12,527 nucleotides of DNA from Nitrospira sp. ST-bin5 (lineage in GTDB: Bacteria; Nitrospirota; Nitrospiria; Nitrospirales; Nitrospiraceae), in NCBI GenBank assembly GCA_002083555.1, contig MSXN01000008.1:57145-69671 (forward strand), written 5' to 3'. Shown piece by piece: positions 1 to 7,215 of this stretch (position 1 is the first letter of the stretch; every line of letters begins with the position of its first letter). The position numbers and the translations under genes were made by a program. The notes under the pieces are model-generated. The model had not been told where the DNA came from. It saw only the letters and a list, made by a program, of their open reading frames with translations, and ran no database searches.

Positions 1-1
1 G

Positions 2-3000
2 TTTCATCTGGACGCGGGCCGCCACCTGAAATTTGCCAACAGCGATTTTAAGTCGTTCGGGGGCCAGTGGCACATCGTCGGACGCGCGGGGAACGATGTC
101 ACCGTGACGGCCTCGGAGATCAGCGCCGCTTCGCGCGGGAGCATTCATCTGCACGGGGGCGGAAACCTGTCGCTCGCCGACGGCTCTGGCAGAACGTCAA
201 AAATCAACACGGCTAACGGAGGCGGCGACGTCAGCCTGACCGCCGTCGGGGATGTGGTGCTGCCCGGCCCGCGCGGAACGGTCAGCGACGACGGACTCAC
301 GCTGCCGGGCGTGCATGTCGGCATTCCGGGCAACCTCACGGTCCGGGCCGGCGGAGATATCCGGGGATCGGGCGGCAGCCGCGACACGCGGGGCCCGGGC
401 TTTACCCTGCAGGGCGGCACGGCGGATCTGGCGGCAGGCCGGGACATCGGATCCGAAGAGACACCCATGAGCATTGTGGTAGGGGGGCTGGTGACGAACC
501 CGGACGGCTCTTCCAGCGCGACGAAAACGGACGCGTCCATCAAGGCCGGCCGGTCGCTGTATTTCGGTGTCGCGGAAGACTACGGCCTCCGCGAGATTCA
601 GACCTTGACGGCCGACAGCCGCCTGACCCTCATCGCCCGGACCGGAGACATTGTGATTAAACCCGGCAGGCTCACCGGGAGCTTTGCTCAAGCGAGAAGC
701 ATTTTCCCTGCCTCCTTTACCGCGCAGGCGGACGAAGGCAGCGTGATTTTTGAAACCGGCACGACGCCGCTTTCTTTCTGGCCGTCCGGCACCGGAGAGA
801 TCAGGATTCATGCCAAGCAGGACATCCGGGGGCAGGGATCGGTCGAGCAGGTCGTCGATTTCAGTTCGGTCCTGATCTTCGTGGGGACCCCGGGCGATCC
901 CGGGGCGCAGTATGTGCGAGTCGGCCGCGATGCGGCGCTGGCCGATCCTGTTCTGGCTCGGTGGTTTGCGCAATACGGAGATTTGAGTTTCGTGAACGGC
1001 GCTCCGCTCAATCCGCTGCCCGGCGGCATCCTGCCTCCGGCGGCGCTTCAGAGCAAGCCGACGATCACGGTACGGAGCCAGACCCCGGCGGTCATCCGGT
1101 TGAACGGGGGAGATGTCGATGCGTTGATGGGCACGACCTTCAATACCGAATCGGAGCTGTCTACTGCGCTGAATCCGAATCCGCCGCTCCCGGCTTCTGC
1201 GGCGCCTGTCCGACCGGTGAGTCTGACGACGGAGGCCGGAGATATCAGCCGGTTGCAGCTGGATTTTCTGAGCTACCGGTTTTGGAAAGAGGTCGTGCTT
1301 TCCGCCGGCCGGGATATCAAGGGATTGTTCGCCAAGTTTCTTGTTCCGCTCCTCTCCGGGGGAAATCCGGCGGTGCGCGTGCATGCCGCTCGACATATCG
1401 ATATGAAAACAGAGAACGGCAACGCCGGCATGATTTTTATCGGACAGGGGACAGGAGAGATCCGGGCAGGCGGCAACATCGATCTCGCGAACAGCGCCGG
1501 CATCGAGCACAAGTCCAGAGACGGGGTCCGGTCGGAGCGGTTTCAAGGCGGGCTTCTCGACATCGGCGCCGGCGGGAATATCGACATGACCGAATCCCGG
1601 ATCACGACGTTCAACGGCGGGAGCATTTTCATCCATGGAGCGGACGGAATCCGGATCGTCGATGCCGCCGGACGGCCGATCCAGGGAGCGGTGGAGACGA
1701 ACGCGGTATTGATCGATCAGGCCGGGACGAAAGTTCTCGCCCTGCCCGATCAGCAGGGAACCCCAGCGCCGATACAGGCCTACAAAACGACTCTTCCCGT
1801 GGATCAAGCCAATCCGGCTCAGACACTGTTTACGGCTCAGGACGTGACCAATGGCCGGGTCGAACTGGTCTGGAAGCCACTCTTCGTCGAACAAACCGGC
1901 CAGTTGTTTCTGGTCGGCGGAGAGCGGGTGAAGCAGGGAGAGCAAATCGTCTTCAATCAGAAAGTCGTCCTGGTCGATCTCAACCCGGCTCGCGCGGCCG
2001 ACGGCAGCGCCATCCTAGCGAACGGCCGGCCGGCGCTCGTCGATGGCGCACTGCAGTTGCACGTCGATGGACAGGCGATCGCGATCGTCTCTCCGGTCGG
2101 CGGCAAGGTCAACGTCGGCGGGAACGCCGGGAACCGGGCGGAACAGACCGGTATCACCACTGCTCGTGGCGGCAATATCACGCTTCTGTCGACCGGCGAT
2201 GTGAACGTCAATAAGTCCCGGATCGGCACTTTCGATACGGGCAATATTACGATCAAATCGACGGCCGGAACGATCAATGCCGGGAGCGGCAGCAAGGACG
2301 AGAAAACGATCTTTCTGATCGATAACGGAGATGGAACGAATACCGTGGCCACGGTCCCGGGCAGCGGGATCTTTACCTGGGAACGGGACGACCCAGATTT
2401 TACGACCTTGCCGTTTCCCAAGTTCAACACGCCGCAGATGGATGCGCTCTTTGGCCGCATCGCCAAGCGCCGCTTCCTGGGCCGTGACGCGAGCGAACTG
2501 GTGGCCGAATTCGACCGGCTTACGGAGCTCCGCAAGGTCGAGTTCGACCGCATCTTCGAGGAGTTCATCCAGGCGCCGTTCGGCCCCGGCAGCCGTCCGC
2601 TGCAGCTCGGGGATATCTCGCTGATCGCCGCCAGGAACATCGATGTGCCGGAGGCCGGCATCAGGGGGCGGCGCATCAATTTGGAGGCGGGGGACGCGCT
2701 CAATCTCCTGGGCGGGTCCATCATCGGAAAGACCACGTTCAGCGCGTCGTCGGTCTCCGGATCGCTCGGCGCCTTCGCCGGCGCCGCGGCGGGTTCGGTC
2801 GGCGGCGCGTCCGTGTCGGCGGCCGGCGGCGCCGGTGGCAGCTCGGTCGGCGGGTTGAGCGGGGCCACCTCGACCGTGTCGGCCACAGCCTCCAGTACCA
2901 GCAGCACGTCCTCCACCGCGTCGAAGGCCGTCGAGCAGGTGCAGCAAACGACCGCGGAGTCGACTGGATCATCGGCATCGAATCCCGGAAAACAAGTGGC

Positions 3001-3118
3001 GTCGAAGGACGGCAGCACGGAGAAGAAAACGCAAATGGCCAGATCCGCGCAAATGAAACGGGGTGTGGTGATTCAGGTGGATGTGAAGCCGCAAGCCCAA
3101 CCGCAACCGGGTAGCTAA
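2..3118 (+). CDS. Filamentous-haemagglutinin-like large adhesin, C-terminal part (5' end outside window)
   Basis: The reading frame is open from base 2 to the TAA at 3116-3118, giving 1038 visible residues. The first GTG in frame (104) lies in the middle of the same repeat pattern, so the true start is off the left edge. The protein is full of short Gly/Asp/Asn-rich strand repeats of the type GGDVSLTAVGDV, AGGNIDLANS, GGNITLLSTGDVNV and GDISLIAARNIDV, typical of the right-handed beta-helix of haemagglutinin-like exoproteins. Near visible residues 915-985 it turns into a low-complexity Ala/Gly/Ser/Thr tail, then a basic segment ending in GVVIQVDVKPQ and a PQ-rich end. No membrane anchor, autotransporter barrel or LPXTG-like signal is visible. 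In this family an N-terminal two-partner-secretion domain would direct export; that part cannot be seen here. The stop is 17 nt from exbB, so the two are probably cotranscribed. The family call is firm, the exact role (adhesion or biofilm) is inferred. Confidence 0.85.
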   Translation, partial: FHLDAGRHLKFANSDFKSFGGQWHIVGRAGNDVTVTASEISAASRGSIHLHGGGNLSLADGSGRTSKINTANGGGDVSLTAVGDVVLPGPRGTVSDDGLTLPGVHVGIPGNLTVRAGGDIRGSGGSRDTRGPGFTLQGGTADLAAGRDIGSEETPMSIVVGGLVTNPDGSSSATKTDASIKAGRSLYFGVAEDYGLREIQTLTADSRLTLIARTGDIVIKPGRLTGSFAQARSIFPASFTAQADEGSVIFETGTTPLSFWPSGTGEIRIHAKQDIRGQGSVEQVVDFSSVLIFVGTPGDPGAQYVRVGRDAALADPVLARWFAQYGDLSFVNGAPLNPLPGGILPPAALQSKPTITVRSQTPAVIRLNGGDVDALMGTTFNTESELSTALNPNPPLPASAAPVRPVSLTTEAGDISRLQLDFLSYRFWKEVVLSAGRDIKGLFAKFLVPLLSGGNPAVRVHAARHIDMKTENGNAGMIFIGQGTGEIRAGGNIDLANSAGIEHKSRDGVRSERFQGGLLDIGAGGNIDMTESRITTFNGGSIFIHGADGIRIVDAAGRPIQGAVETNAVLIDQAGTKVLALPDQQGTPAPIQAYKTTLPVDQANPAQTLFTAQDVTNGRVELVWKPLFVEQTGQLFLVGGERVKQGEQIVFNQKVVLVDLNPARAADGSAILANGRPALVDGALQLHVDGQAIAIVSPVGGKVNVGGNAGNRAEQTGITTARGGNITLLSTGDVNVNKSRIGTFDTGNITIKSTAGTINAGSGSKDEKTIFLIDNGDGTNTVATVPGSGIFTWERDDPDFTTLPFPKFNTPQMDALFGRIAKRRFLGRDASELVAEFDRLTELRKVEFDRIFEEFIQAPFGPGSRPLQLGDISLIAARNIDVPEAGIRGRRINLEAGDALNLLGGSIIGKTTFSASSVSGSLGAFAGAAAGSVGGASVSAAGGAGGSSVGGLSGATSTVSATASSTSSTSSTASKAVEQVQQTTAESTGSSASNPGKQVASKDGSTEKKTQMARSAQMKRGVVIQVDVKPQAQPQPGS

Positions 3119-3135
3119 TCGAAAGGACAACGCAG

Positions 3136-3918
3136 ATGGAAACAAGTTCAGGGGGCGTGGCGTTCGCGCTCAGCCACGCGACACTCGAAGGGAAGATCAC
3201 AATCTCCGTCCTGCTGTTCTTCTCGCTGGTGAGCTGGACGGTCATCATCAATAAGTTCCGGCAGTTGAGCAAAGCGAAGAAGCGGAACGGGCTCTTTCTC
3301 GGCTACTACTCCAAGTCCAAAGGTCCCCTCGTCGTATTCGGCAAGGGCCCGATCAAGCAACTGCAAGGTTCGCCGATGTACGATGTCTATTATGGCGGCT
3401 GCGAAGAATTGAAGGTGCAGCAGGAGAAGTATGAGGGGGAGAAAATTCCGCATCACGGCATGAGCGCCGTGCGGATTGCGCTGGAGCGCGTGCTCGGCGA
3501 GGCGGCGGTCAGTCTCGAGTCCGGCATGATCGTGCTGGCGACGGCCATCAGCGGCGGGCCGTTTATCGGATTGCTCGGGACCGTCTGGGGGGTCATGGAT
3601 ACCTTCGCTGGTATCGGCCGCGCCCAGTCGGCGACCCTCGCGACGATGGCGCCGGGCGTCGCCTCCGCGCTGATCGCGACGGTCGCGGGCCTGATGGTCG
3701 CGATCCCCTCCCTCTTTTGCTACAACTTCCTGGTGACCAAAACGAAAACGCTGACGATGGAACTCGACAATTTCGCGGCCCATCTCGAAACCGTCTTCAT
3801 GACCGACTACCTTCAAGAGAAGAAGGGCGCGGCGGCCGAAGCGGAAGATCCCGAAGACTACCGCCCCGGCGGGCACCGTCAGGAGGCCGAGCCGTCATCA
3901 GCGGCGACGGGGCATTGA
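3136..3918 (+). CDS. exbB: ExbB/TolQ/MotA-family proton channel subunit
   Basis: This 260-residue inner-membrane protein forms, with ExbD, the proton-driven motor that energises a TonB-type transducer. The first membrane helix is near residues 20-39, followed by a cytoplasmic stretch of about 90 residues. Two long helices follow at about 131-158 and 172-200. They carry the family hallmarks GLLGTVWGVMDTF (146-158) and APGVASALIATVAGLMVAIP (172-191). The tail after residue 230 is charged and Pro/Ala-rich. The ATG at 3136 is preceded by GAAAGG at 3121-3126 with 9 nt spacing. The gene follows the adhesin stop closely and is separated from exbD only by repeats and a four-helix-bundle cassette. Family membership is clear. 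ExbB rather than TolQ is chosen because a TonB-like gene with a proline-rich spacer follows. Confidence 0.92.
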   Translation: METSSGGVAFALSHATLEGKITISVLLFFSLVSWTVIINKFRQLSKAKKRNGLFLGYYSKSKGPLVVFGKGPIKQLQGSPMYDVYYGGCEELKVQQEKYEGEKIPHHGMSAVRIALERVLGEAAVSLESGMIVLATAISGGPFIGLLGTVWGVMDTFAGIGRAQSATLATMAPGVASALIATVAGLMVAIPSLFCYNFLVTKTKTLTMELDNFAAHLETVFMTDYLQEKKGAAAEAEDPEDYRPGGHRQEAEPSSAATGH

Positions 3919-4100
3919 AGTCGTGAAGCGTTGGTCGTGAAACGTAAAGCGCGGGGGGAAGGATGTGAAGCGTCCCTCGTGAAGCGTGAAGCGGGGGGGG
4001 GGAAGACAAAGAGGTGAAGCGTAAAACGCGGGGAAAGGACGTGAAGCGTATCTCGATTTGGATTCGTACGCTTCACGCATGACGTTTCACGCTTCACGAA
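3919..4100. repeat. GTGAAGCG/CGCTTCAC repeat cluster A (exbB to four-helix-bundle spacer)
   Basis: GTGAAGCG occurs on the + strand at 3923, 3965, 3979, 3986, 4014 and 4041. The reverse complement CGCTTCAC follows at 4069 and 4090. The left part is an imperfect tandem array with variable spacing and G-rich linkers, including a run of ten G at 3993-4002. The right part holds an 11-bp perfect inverted repeat (4040-4050 with 4067-4077, 16-nt loop). Positions 4040-4099 recur almost exactly at 4534-4593. No convincing coding potential is seen. Confidence 0.9.
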
Positions 4101-4162
4101 GTGACCAGGTGTTCCTCGGATGCCGCTTAGCATGCCAGGGTTTGCGGCACAGGAGGGCGCCC

Positions 4163-4516
4163 ATGAAGATTCGAAACTTTCGAGATTTGGATGTATGGAA
4201 AATGGGGAAAGAGATCGTGATGGAGGTCTATCGAGCGACCGCGGCATACCCCAGGGTCGAGGCGTACGGCCTGGCGGCGCAAATGCGAAGAGCATCGGTT
4301 TCGATTCCATCGAATGTAGCCGAAGGGTTCAATCGGTTCCACAACAAGGAATATCGGCAATTTCTTTTCATTGCATTGGGTTCCTGCGCCGAACTGGAAA
4401 CGCAGGTGGAGATATCGTCGGACCTTGGATTTGTCCAACAGGATATCCGGGATCTCATCATTGAGAAGCTCGATCATGAAACGAGGATGCTGCGAAACTT
4501 GGTCAAAAAACTCTGA
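4163..4516 (+). CDS. Four-helix-bundle protein (S23 / 23S rRNA intervening-sequence protein family)
   Basis: This is a 117-residue protein of the small all-helical family first found encoded in 23S rRNA intervening sequences and related to the Avd accessory protein of diversity-generating retroelements. Family hallmarks are the start FRDLDVWKMGKEIV (near residue 5), the central block YGLAAQMRRASVSIPSNVAE (about 34-53), and the later LGSCAELETQ block. The molecular role of free-standing members is not established. The start at 4163 is chosen over the longer frame from 4058 because AGGAGG at 4151-4156 lies 6 nt upstream and because the extra residues are only translated repeat. The gene interrupts exbB-exbD and lies between two 60-nt near-identical direct repeats, which suggests it came in as a cassette. 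It shows no sequence link to TonB function. Confidence 0.88.
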   Translation: MKIRNFRDLDVWKMGKEIVMEVYRATAAYPRVEAYGLAAQMRRASVSIPSNVAEGFNRFHNKEYRQFLFIALGSCAELETQVEISSDLGFVQQDIRDLIIEKLDHETRMLRNLVKKL

Positions 4517-4519
4517 AGA

Positions 4520-4630
4520 CGTGAAGCGTGGCTCGTGAAGCGTATCTCGTTTCGGATTCGGGCGCTTCACGCATGACGTTTCACGCTTCACGAGTTACGG
4601 GATTCACCAGATACGCTTCACGTTTCACGA
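4520..4630. repeat. GTGAAGCG/CGCTTCAC repeat cluster B (four-helix-bundle to exbD spacer)
   Basis: GTGAAGCG occurs at 4521 and 4535, and CGCTTCAC at 4563, 4584 and 4614. Bases 4534-4593 match 4040-4099 of cluster A at 56 of 60 positions without gaps. An inverted repeat pairs 4534-4542 with 4563-4571. The right side runs up to 17 nt before the exbD start, so the repeat forms most of the exbD leader. Confidence 0.9.
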
Positions 4631-4646
4631 AAGACGAGGCGAAGAC

Positions 4647-5063
4647 ATGAGACGTTTTTCACGCAAATCGCATGGCGCGGTCGCCGATATCAACATGACG
4701 CCGCTGCTCGACCTAGCCTGGGTGCTGCTCGTGATTTTCATCATCACGACGACCGCGGCGGTGCAGGGGATCGAGTTGAAGTTGCCGGAGTCCACTCCGC
4801 ATGAAACGGAAATGGAAACCACCACGCCGACGCTCTCCGTGAAGAAAAACGGCGATATCTACATGGATGAAGAGAAGGTCAAGATCACGGAACTGGAAAA
4901 ACTGATCCGCGATCTGAAAGCCGCCAAAGGCGGCAAGTTGCCGCTCGTGCTCCGCGGCGATTCCGGCGTGGAGTATAAACATGTCGTCGCGGTGCTCGAC
5001 ATCCTCCAGCGGATTCCGGTCGAGGATTTGGCTATTGCCACCAAGCCGTTCAATGAGCCTTAA
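4647..5063 (+). CDS. exbD: ExbD/TolR-family proton channel subunit
   Basis: This 138-residue protein has a short cytoplasmic N-terminus, one membrane helix (about 21-40) and a periplasmic C-terminal domain. The helix carries DINMTPLLDLAWVLLVIFI (14-32), with Asp22 at the position of the essential proton-carrying aspartate of ExbD/TolR. The C-terminal part has the usual LSVKKNGDIYMDEEKV and later LVLRGDSGVEYKHVVAVLDI blocks of the family. The start at 4647 has GAGG at 4636-4639, 7 nt upstream. It should partner the ExbB encoded at 3136 and the TonB-like protein at 5262. The distance to exbB (728 nt, with another gene inside) is unusual for a pair that is normally adjacent. Confidence 0.92.
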   Translation: MRRFSRKSHGAVADINMTPLLDLAWVLLVIFIITTTAAVQGIELKLPESTPHETEMETTTPTLSVKKNGDIYMDEEKVKITELEKLIRDLKAAKGGKLPLVLRGDSGVEYKHVVAVLDILQRIPVEDLAIATKPFNEP

Positions 5064-5256
5064 AGACCGTGAAGCGTCTCTCGAAAGCGTGAAGCGCGGG
5101 CGGGAAGACGTGAAGCGTCCCTCGTGAAACGTGAAGCGCCAGAAGAAGACGTGAAGCGTATCTCATTTCGGATTCGGACGCTTCACGCTTCACGGTGCAC
5201 GAGTCAGACGACTTCCCGCTTGCGCTTCACGTTTCTCGCTTCACGTTTCACGAGTT
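5064..5256. repeat. GTGAAGCG/CGCTTCAC repeat cluster C (exbD to tonB spacer)
   Basis: GTGAAGCG occurs at 5069, 5089, 5110, 5131 and 5151, with the copies at 5069, 5110 and 5151 spaced exactly 41 nt apart (a tandem unit). CGCTTCAC occurs at 5179, 5186, 5223 and 5237. The first half is all one orientation and the second half all the other, so the spacer can fold back on itself. A 10-bp inverted repeat pairs 5150-5159 with 5178-5187 and shares its loop pattern with clusters A and B. Confidence 0.9.
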
Positions 5257-5261
5257 AAGAG

Positions 5262-5900
5262 ATGGCCGGCTACAAAGGGTTTGAAAAAAAGAAGAGTAAG
5301 CTCGGCACGACGCTGTTGATCGTCGGGTTGGTGCATGTCGGCATCGGAGGCGGGCTCTATTGGGTGGCGCAGACCCAATGGGGGCAAGACCTGATCAAGG
5401 TCTATAAGCTCAACGCGTTCAAGAAAGAAGAGCCTCCCCCTCCGCCGGAAAAGGAGTCGGAACCAGAACCGGAGCCGGAGGCGCCCAAGCCGGAGCCGAA
5501 GCCGCAAGAGGCGCCGCCTCCACCACCGCCTCAGCAAGCAGAAGCGCCCCCGCCGCCCAAGGCGTCCGACGCGCCGGGGCCGCCGCCGGTGAGTACCGAT
5601 CCCTTTGCCATCGGGAAAGGCCGGGGACGCTTCGCCGGCTACACGGACATTTTGACGGCATCGATTCAGTCGAAGTATCAGCAGCCGCCGTCGCTGCAGG
5701 ACGATCTGGAATATGCGGTACTGTGCGAGCTCATCATCGATGAGCAGGGCCGGGTGCTGCAGTACCGTCTGATCAACTCCTCCGGCAGCCTCTTGTTCGA
5801 TCAATCCGCATTGGATGCCCTGGCGAAGGTCACCGAGGTGCGTCCGCCTCCGCCGGGGATGGATCATACGATCGTCGTCAAATTTTTCCCGCCGACATAG
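5262..5900 (+). CDS. tonB: TonB-family energy transducer
   Basis: This 212-residue protein has a basic N-terminus and a single membrane anchor at about 15-37 containing LIVGLVHVGIGGGLYWVA. A Pro/Glu/Lys-rich periplasm-spanning spacer follows at 57-110. A C-terminal TonB/TolA-type domain occupies about 120-212, with the elements YTDILTASIQSKY, ELIIDEQGRVLQYRL and HTIVVKFF. In the family the C-terminal domain contacts an outer-membrane partner, and the anchor helix couples to ExbB-ExbD. The anchor lacks an obvious SHLS-type motif but keeps a histidine (LVHVG, His25). The start ATG is 1-2 nt after an AAGAG stretch, so the Shine-Dalgarno spacing is poor and initiation may depend on the repeat-filled leader or on coupling. 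No TonB-dependent receptor lies in the window, so the partner is unknown. Confidence 0.88.
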   Translation: MAGYKGFEKKKSKLGTTLLIVGLVHVGIGGGLYWVAQTQWGQDLIKVYKLNAFKKEEPPPPPEKESEPEPEPEAPKPEPKPQEAPPPPPPQQAEAPPPPKASDAPGPPPVSTDPFAIGKGRGRFAGYTDILTASIQSKYQQPPSLQDDLEYAVLCELIIDEQGRVLQYRLINSSGSLLFDQSALDALAKVTEVRPPPPGMDHTIVVKFFPPT

Positions 5901-6035
5901 CAGGATGCTGAAACAGCCTGTCAGCGGCGCTTTCATTATCCGTGAAGCGTATCTCGCGAGCCTACCTCCGCCGATCCTACAGCGAGGGACGAACGATGTT
6001 TCACGAACGACGGACGAAGCAGGCGGCCTTGCTGG
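5901..6035 (+). repeat. Dispersed intergenic repeat, copy 1 (immediately after tonB stop)
   Basis: The element begins at the base after the tonB stop. Its first ~45 nt resemble 11502-11547, which begins at the base after another stop codon. The part from 5941 to 6035 resembles the reverse complement of 11764-11854 along its length, including the shared stretches CGATCCTAC and GACGAACGA. It contains one GTGAAGCG core at 5942 and AACAGCCTG at 5912-5920, a 9-mer that also marks both ends of the copy at 11756-11904. Small frames in it encode similar peptides in both copies, but I treat it as non-coding. Confidence 0.8.
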
Positions 6036-6384
6036 AGCATCGCGCAGTGGGTCATCAGCCGTCTGTTTCCCATTCTTCATCTAAAATTTACCTCTCCCAC
6101 AAGCTCCACTGATCGTCCGGTAATCCGACCCGTGTACAACTCCTCCCGTGCAGGCAGATGGCCTGCCGGGCTTCGCCCGATCCGCAACACAGGGGCAATG
6201 TACTGTTAACGACCCTCGAATAGAGGGATGACGTGGCTGTAACACGGGCAGGCGAGAAGGGTAGGGCGGCTCGAAGGCAGGTCGCCCCTCTCGTTCTCGA
6301 TTAGAAAGGGGGTGAGCGTCGCCGGGCGCGCGATGTGCGGAGCAGGCATCGGGGCAGATCAGTCGGACCCATTCATTTTTCACT
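6036..6384 (+). other. Long leader with small hairpins before the first sorting-signal gene
   Basis: About 350 nt without a supported gene. Two adjoining stems are visible: 6150-6155 with 6161-6166, and 6167-6171 with 6175-6179. A third pairs 6213-6217 with 6223-6227. None is followed by a T-run. I did not recognise the conserved core of a known riboswitch class, nor a convincing -35/-10 pair, although a promoter for the island is expected here. Confidence 0.4.
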
Positions 6385-6397
6385 GAGGAGGAGCGTT

Positions 6398-7147
6398 ATG
6401 CAAAGACAGGGAACAGTCAAGCGGCTGGCGGCAGCCGTCATTGCGTTGTCGGCCATGGCCGTCATGGGCGGGCCGTCGAGCGCGTTGGCCCTCGGGTTCA
6501 ATTTCGGGGACCTGGGCTTCTTCGTGTATGGCGGTGATACGGAGCGGTATGAAAATTTTGGGACCGGATCGACGGTTCCAACCTTGGAAGGTACATCGGT
6601 GACTACGCGCAATATCAGTGCAGACCTCGCGACATTGAATGCCGGTGCTAGCACCGGTTTGCGTTATTCCCTGCTCGGGCTTTCCGCAGATGGAGCGAAT
6701 TTCTATTTTACGACTCCCAACAGCACGCTCTCTTCAGCGCAGCAGGCGGGCATTTTTGCGAGCGGCGGCGCGGGAGAGTTTTTCGGTTTTCAAGCACAAC
6801 ATGGCGCTGCAACTGGTGGGGTTCTTGCGAACAATCCCTCATTGACGCCAAGAGCCGCGGCTCATTCCTTCACTAGCATGCTTGGCACCGACGGGCGGTT
6901 AAATGGGCAATTTACGACCATCACGACGCAGGCAAGTATCGGCTCAGATCTTTCGATTTGGCGCGTCAACGTCGATGGGTTGACGGAAATGTATACCAAA
7001 GTGGGGACGGTGCTCCTTGCTAACAGCGGCCAGCTGACGATTACGCCGACGGCAGTGCCGGTGCCGGCCGCGGTGGTGTTGTTCGGGACCGGGCTGGTCG
7101 GACTCGTGGGTCTGGCCCGCCGCAAGATGCAGGGACTGGCCGCCTAA
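6398..7147 (+). CDS. Exported protein with VPxPA/PEP-CTERM sorting signal
   Basis: This is a 249-residue secreted protein. A basic N-terminus and hydrophobic stretch (about 8-32, ending ALALG) form a signal peptide. The last 30 residues (220-249) are VPVPAAVVLFGTGLVGLVGL followed by ARRK, the tripartite motif, helix and basic tail recognised by exosortase-type enzymes. The body is Gly/Ser/Thr-rich, has no cysteine and matches no enzyme family I recognise. The start at 6398 is chosen over an upstream in-frame ATG at 6335 because GAGGAGGAG at 6385-6393 lies just before it and the signal peptide begins there. It is the first gene of the island and lies 68 nt before the PstS-like gene. A surface or extracellular-matrix role is inferred from the sorting signal only. 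Confidence 0.85.
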   Translation: MQRQGTVKRLAAAVIALSAMAVMGGPSSALALGFNFGDLGFFVYGGDTERYENFGTGSTVPTLEGTSVTTRNISADLATLNAGASTGLRYSLLGLSADGANFYFTTPNSTLSSAQQAGIFASGGAGEFFGFQAQHGAATGGVLANNPSLTPRAAAHSFTSMLGTDGRLNGQFTTITTQASIGSDLSIWRVNVDGLTEMYTKVGTVLLANSGQLTITPTAVPVPAAVVLFGTGLVGLVGLARRKMQGLAA

Positions 7148-7215
7148 GCGTACTGCTTAGGTGCACGGCCGATCCTCAAAACCGTATGTCAACTGAACTG
7201 TAAAAGGAGCACTTT

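Noticed and set aside
197..1945. Long open frame on the minus strand opposite the adhesin gene (582 codons)
   Set aside because: It lies entirely antisense to a clear beta-helix repeat protein, is Arg/Pro-rich as expected of a GC-rich shadow frame, and shows no family motif or ribosome binding site.
1957..3018. Minus-strand frames opposite the adhesin 3' part (353 and 310 codons)
   Set aside because: These are shadows of the low-complexity coding region; no domain is recognisable.
4058..4162. N-terminal extension of the four-helix-bundle gene
   Set aside because: The extra residues are translated repeat DNA, and a strong ribosome binding site marks the start at 4163.
4163..4516. Diversity-generating retroelement (Avd-like protein)
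   Set aside because: No reverse transcriptase, template repeat or variable repeat is visible; the gene is better called a free-standing four-helix-bundle protein.
3919..5256. CRISPR array
   Set aside because: Repeats are short, degenerate, in both orientations and unevenly spaced, with no unique constant-length spacers and no cas genes.
5815..6084. Small + frame across the tonB end and repeat copy 1, with peptide PPPILQRGTND
   Set aside because: A similar peptide occurs in copy 3 because the DNA repeat is conserved. Changes between copies are not mainly synonymous, the frame overlaps tonB, and no ribosome binding site is seen.
6100..6300. Known riboswitch (cyclic-di-GMP or cobalamin type) in the long leader
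   Set aside because: I could not find the conserved core bases of either class; only simple hairpins are present.
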